Origin: CAZUNB01 sp044227985
GTDB taxonomy: Bacteria > Patescibacteriota > Saccharimonadia > Saccharimonadales > JAGPDM01
Assembly (NCBI GenBank): GCA_044227985.1
Contig: JBGAVT010000014.1
Span: 1-34,753, forward strand
Reading direction: 5' to 3'
Length of the DNA: 34,753 nt
In this document: in pieces, positions 31,552 to 34,753 of the stretch
Layout of the letters: each line of letters opens with the position of its first letter
Position numbering within the stretch: position 1 is the first letter of the stretch
Notes under the pieces: model-generated
What the model was told of the DNA's origin: nothing
Database searches by the model: none
The model's input: the letters and a program-made list of their open reading frames with translations, nothing else
Made by a program: the position numbers and the translations under genes

Positions 31552-32789
31552 TGATACTAGAAAATACTCGCATTGCGCTGTTATCGATTTCACGTGCCAA
31601 AACCCGTAGTCTTTTGACGTTGCTCGGAATCATCATCGGCGTCTTTTCGGTTGTGACAATCGTTGCCTTTGGCGAAGGTGTTAAACGCTCTGTTTCGGGC
31701 AGCGTTGATGATCTTGGCAGTCGTTTAGTTAATATTAGCCCAGGCGAGACAGTTAAAAAGGATAAGAGCGGGAATATTGCAGGCTACAATTTACTCGCCT
31801 CCTACGGCGCGTCGACTTTAAGCGAGAAAGACATAGATGGAATTAAAAAAATTCCTGAGGTAGCTGGCGCCGCACCGATTATGGTCGTAACGGGAAACGT
31901 AGAAATTAAAGACCAAAAAGTCGACAATAGCTTTATTATTGCCACTACAGAAGACTACCAAAAAGCATTGCAGCATAAGGTTAAAAGTGGCAGTTTCTTC
32001 AGCGATGATGATAAAAACGCTAAAATAGCCACTATTGGTCAGAGTGTAAATCAGAAATATTTCCGTGGTGAGAATCCGATTGGTCGACCAATAACAATCA
32101 AAGGCGAGAAGTTTGTTGTGACTGGCGTAATGAACGATAAGCAGCTTGGGAGCGGTGGTGTTGATCTAGGTGCAGCTGTTAATAATGCGATATTTATTTC
32201 GCTGCCACAAGCTAAAAGACTCAATAATGGAAACGTCCAAATCGCTGAAGTCGACGTGATCATCAAGGAAGGTGTTGATGTTGCAATGATCAGCGATAAA
32301 ATCAATGCAATCATCAAAAAGAACCATAACGGACAACAAGACTTCACGGTTATAAAGCAAGACGAGATACTCGATGTCACCAACAGTGTGTTTAACTACC
32401 TCACTGGCTTTGTTGCTCTAGTCGCCATGATCTCGGTTGTGGTCGGAAGCATCGGGATTATGAACGTAATGTTGCTGAGTGTCACCGAGCGCACACAGGA
32501 GATTGGGCTTCGCAAAGCCATTGGAGCTACTGAGTTTCATATCTTGACCCAGTTTCTAATAGAAGCAGTGGTTTTGAGTTTGGTCGGTGGTGGCATTGGT
32601 CTTGGCTTAGCTTGGATTGTTAGCTTTGCGGGTGGATATTACTTTGATATCGAGCCAAGGATAACTATCGTTGTGGCGATCACATCGATGGTCGGCTCTG
32701 GACTAATAGGAGTAGTTAGCGGTCTCTGGCCAGCCTTAAAAGCATCTCGTAAGCACCCTATCGACGCGCTTCGTTTTGAGGGAAAGTAG
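31548..32789 (+). CDS. MacB/FtsX-type ABC transporter permease
   Basis: 413 aa. N-terminal helix with the typical ARSLLTLLGIIIGVFSVV-like segment (KTRSLLTLLGIIIGVFSVVTIV, about 18-39), a ~230-residue extracytoplasmic MacB-PCD domain, then three C-terminal FtsX helices, with TERTQEIGLRKAIGATE between the second and third. It overlaps the ATPase gene by 4 nt (ATGA). These transporters act on lipid or peptide substrates by mechanotransmission; the substrate is not known here. Confidence 0.94.
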   Translation: MMILENTRIALLSISRAKTRSLLTLLGIIIGVFSVVTIVAFGEGVKRSVSGSVDDLGSRLVNISPGETVKKDKSGNIAGYNLLASYGASTLSEKDIDGIKKIPEVAGAAPIMVVTGNVEIKDQKVDNSFIIATTEDYQKALQHKVKSGSFFSDDDKNAKIATIGQSVNQKYFRGENPIGRPITIKGEKFVVTGVMNDKQLGSGGVDLGAAVNNAIFISLPQAKRLNNGNVQIAEVDVIIKEGVDVAMISDKINAIIKKNHNGQQDFTVIKQDEILDVTNSVFNYLTGFVALVAMISVVVGSIGIMNVMLLSVTERTQEIGLRKAIGATEFHILTQFLIEAVVLSLVGGGIGLGLAWIVSFAGGYYFDIEPRITIVVAITSMVGSGLIGVVSGLWPALKASRKHPIDALRFEGK

Positions 32790-32791
32790 GA

Positions 32792-33271
32792 CTAAGCGTT
32801 CACTTGACTTGAATCGTTCCTCTCGGCTCGTGCTTGCTCTGTTTCAGTCTCGCGACCGTAATCGTCTTCGAGTCGGAAGGTATTACCAATTTCTTGCGAT
32901 GAAAATTCTATAATGTTTGCGTCACTTTCACCGGCGAACAGACGGTGCTTCTGTCCAAGCAAGGTTGTTATTCCTTCATTTTTTAATAGTTTTATTTTTT
33001 GCATTTTGCCGTCAGAATCTTCCAGCATCACCCATCCATCACCATCCAGCAATATATACGACTCCTGTTTTTGATCGTGTGCCTGTAGACTGAGTCGTTT
33101 ACCTGCGTATATATGGTGTAATTTCCCCATATATGGCAGATTTTCAGGTAGAAAGTGCAGCTCATACCCCCATGGTTTCTCAACTTTTCTCACATAGCTC
33201 TGAGTGCTAAAATCTGATACATTAATCTGTGATCTCAGGTCTTCATACATCTTTGTTTCTTCGTTTGTCAT
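32792..33271 (-). CDS. Cupin-domain protein, mannose-6-phosphate isomerase (ManC C-terminal) type
   Basis: 159 aa. KPWGYELHFLPENLPYMGKLHHIYAGKRLSLQAHDQKQESYILLDGDGWV is the pattern of the cupin of type II phosphomannose isomerase, with metal ligands in QAHDQKQE and the later GQKHRLF. A single cupin without a nucleotidyltransferase part. Probably isomerises a sugar phosphate or binds a sugar nucleotide. It is divergent from pgi and convergent with the ABC permease (2 nt apart). Start at 33271 follows a six-codon upstream frame. Confidence 0.88.
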   Translation of the reverse strand: MTNEETKMYEDLRSQINVSDFSTQSYVRKVEKPWGYELHFLPENLPYMGKLHHIYAGKRLSLQAHDQKQESYILLDGDGWVMLEDSDGKMQKIKLLKNEGITTLLGQKHRLFAGESDANIIEFSSQEIGNTFRLEDDYGRETETEQARAERNDSSQVNA

Positions 33272-33288
33272 ATTGTTGTTGCTCCCAT
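33268..33288 (-). CDS. Six-codon upstream reading frame, possible leader peptide of the cupin
   Basis: On the minus strand AGGAG (33298-33294), 5 nt, then ATG (33288-33286) encodes MGATTI. Its TGA (33270-33268) overlaps the cupin ATG (33271-33269) as ATGA. The leader has a better ribosome binding site than the cupin, so translation may be coupled. Could be chance. Confidence 0.35.
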   Translation of the reverse strand: MGATTI

Positions 33289-33293
33289 TTATT

Positions 33294-33318
33294 CTCCTAC
33301 TATGATAGCGTTAGTAGT
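33294..33318. promoter_or_regulatory. Divergent overlapping promoters, pgi and cupin
   Basis: The -10 boxes are interleaved: TATGAT (33301-33306, +) with an upstream TTGCTC 16 nt away, and TATCAT (33307-33302, -) with a TTGTTT-like -35 about 16 nt upstream on the minus strand. The pgi ATG at 33319 is 13 nt past its -10. Confidence 0.55.
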
Positions 33319-34753
33319 ATGGAAAACAAAACTTCTATTAGTCAAAGTATTTCCACTATTGAGTCTTCACACAAGCCGATAGTTGAACTCCTGCAGGATG
33401 CCGATAGGAATAATCAGCTAACGATTGCGGCTGCTGGGCTCAAGGTGGATGCTCGCCATAGTTGGTTGGATCTACATGCTCATAGCCAGCTGCTCAATTA
33501 TGTTGATAAAGGCCGGTTTTCAGAGCTACGGAGTAAGCTTTTTAATGGCGCGACAATCAACAATACCGAGAATCGTGCTGTATTACATACTGCACTTCGC
33601 TCACCTGCCGAAAAAGTAATATGTGTAAATGGTGAAAATGTTGTTCCTTTAATTCAGGACGAATTAGAGAAAATGAAACAGTTTGTCGGAGCCGTACATG
33701 GCGGGGGCTTCACTGGTAGCACCGGAAATAGAATTACTGATATCGTGAATATTGGTATTGGTGGCTCCGATCTTGGTCCACGTATGGCAGTACAGGCATT
33801 GTCGGCATACCATCAAAGCGGTATCGACGTTCACTTTGTCAGCAATGTGGATCCGACCGAGTTTGAGAATGTAGTCAAGTCACTCGACCCCTTATCGACG
33901 CTGTTTGTCGTCGCTAGCAAAACCTTTACAACCCAAGAGACACTAGCTAACGCTAATCTGGCCCAAACATGGATTAGCGATGCGCTTGGTGGCGAGTCTA
34001 GTCTTGCCCAACATTTTGCAGCGGTCACTACGAACAGCGCCGCTGCAGTGGAATTCGGTATCTCAGAACAAAATATTTTTACATTCTGGGATTGGGTTGG
34101 CGGACGCTTTAGCTTGATGAGTTCGATTGGACTATCGGTCATGCTAGCTATAGGAGTAGCTAATTTTTCTGAAATGCTGACTGGTGCGCATGAGATGGAT
34201 GAGCATTTCTTGAATTCTCCAGACAATTTGAATGCACCTCTACTACTGGCGATGCTCTCGATCTTTTACCGCAGTGTCCATAGCCTGCAAACCGAAGCAG
34301 TCTTGCCGTACAGCTATGAGTTAAAGCTATTACCATCGTATCTCCAGCAACTGAGCATGGAAAGCAATGGAAAACACGTTGACCGTGACGGTCATGCTAT
34401 TGATTACGACACTGCGCCAATCTTGTGGGGTGCAGCAGGAACAGATGCGCAGCATTCTTTTATGCAGCTTTTGCACCAAGGGACCACCGTGGTGCCGGTC
34501 GATTTCATTGGTTTTGAACAGAGCACCTCAGCCAACCATCTACAACATCAGATCTTGTTGACTAATATGAAAGCGCAGGCTGAAGCATTAACGATCGGTC
34601 GACAGCTCGAAGACATGAGCGAAGATAATCTAGCGGTGTTTCGCGAAATATCCGGAGATCGACCGAGCACAACCATAACAGCCGAAAAGCTAACTCCAAA
34701 GATTCTCGGCAGTATTATTGCCTTATATGAACACAAAACTTTTTGCCTTGGAG
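33319..34753 (+). CDS. pgi: Glucose-6-phosphate isomerase, 3' end cut by window edge
   Basis: 478 codons visible, frame open at the edge. The beginning MENKTSISQSI is followed by the phosphate-binding IGIGGSDLGPRM (about residue 144), SKTFTTQETLANA (about 198), the PGI signature FTFWDWVGGRFSLMSSIGLSVM, and the SMESNGKHVDRDG active-site segment (about residue 346). PGI interconverts glucose-6-phosphate and fructose-6-phosphate in glycolysis and related routes. No ribosome binding site is evident at the ATG. Typical length is 500-550 residues, so roughly 30-70 are missing. Confidence 0.95.
   Translation, partial: MENKTSISQSISTIESSHKPIVELLQDADRNNQLTIAAAGLKVDARHSWLDLHAHSQLLNYVDKGRFSELRSKLFNGATINNTENRAVLHTALRSPAEKVICVNGENVVPLIQDELEKMKQFVGAVHGGGFTGSTGNRITDIVNIGIGGSDLGPRMAVQALSAYHQSGIDVHFVSNVDPTEFENVVKSLDPLSTLFVVASKTFTTQETLANANLAQTWISDALGGESSLAQHFAAVTTNSAAAVEFGISEQNIFTFWDWVGGRFSLMSSIGLSVMLAIGVANFSEMLTGAHEMDEHFLNSPDNLNAPLLLAMLSIFYRSVHSLQTEAVLPYSYELKLLPSYLQQLSMESNGKHVDRDGHAIDYDTAPILWGAAGTDAQHSFMQLLHQGTTVVPVDFIGFEQSTSANHLQHQILLTNMKAQAEALTIGRQLEDMSEDNLAVFREISGDRPSTTITAEKLTPKILGSIIALYEHKTFCLG

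Noticed and set aside
1..34753. CRISPR array
   Set aside because: No evenly spaced direct repeats with unique spacers were seen; the coding repeats at 16936-17190 are imperfect and in frame.

Overview
The window reads as the replication-origin region of a small-genome bacterium of the Candidate Phyla Radiation, most likely Candidatus Saccharibacteria (TM7). The assignment rests on gene order (yidC-rnpA-rpmH / dnaA-dnaN-recF), tightly packed genes with ATGA, TAATG or TGATG overlaps, standard stop codons (TGA is a stop), and a large type IV secretion (T4SS) locus with the minimal monoderm-type set (PrgI, split VirB4, VirB6/TrbL-like, several VirB2-like pilins, wall hydrolases). It is inferred from gene content, not from a database match.

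Region 1 (1-4686) is the origin. yidC (partial), rnpA and rpmH run leftward; dnaA, dnaN and recF run rightward. DnaA-box-like 9-mers lie on both sides of dnaA (771-897 and 2312-2480), with an AT-rich stretch before dnaN. dnaA is interrupted by one apparent -1 nt frameshift in an A-run near 1624-1628; both halves are otherwise well conserved.

Region 2 (4708-26085) is a ~21 kb secretion and cell-envelope locus of four transcription groups. (a) A leftward operon 15524->4708: PrgI, VirB4 N-terminal-like protein, VirB4 ATPase, a 1096-aa membrane protein ending in a VanY-type D,D-carboxypeptidase, a secreted 662-aa muramidase-like/DPBB/M23 protein, and a membrane-anchored 530-aa extracytoplasmic protein. 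(b) A divergent gene for a 588-aa soluble protein with internal repeats, behind a near-consensus promoter. (c) A leftward pair 20678->17476 that together look like one VirB6/TrbL-family protein split by a TAATG overlap. (d) A leftward 313-aa anchored protein with a Tat-like RRGFL motif, divergent from a rightward run of one anchored protein and six VirB2/TrbC-like pilin paralogues (22016-26085). I see no relaxase, VirD4 coupling protein or integrase, so this looks like a resident secretion or contact machine rather than a conjugative element. A role in attaching to or remodelling the wall of a host bacterium is the attractive inference.

Region 3 (26160-34753) is housekeeping: a strong palindrome between convergent genes, Hsp20, a ComF-type phosphoribosyltransferase, a DUF2784-like membrane protein, tRNA-Ser(UGA), a membrane protein, tRNA-Arg(GCG), tRNA-Ser(GCU), a HAD phosphatase, a MacB-type ABC ATPase and permease pair, a cupin, and glucose-6-phosphate isomerase running off the right edge.

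A recurring regulatory theme is that several first genes of transcription units (rpmH, dnaA, prgI, comF, the DUF2784-like gene, the 205-aa protein, the ABC ATPase) have a -10-like hexamer only 5-9 nt before the start codon and no Shine-Dalgarno. This suggests leaderless mRNAs, whereas dnaN, the 588-aa gene and hsp20 have ordinary ribosome binding sites.
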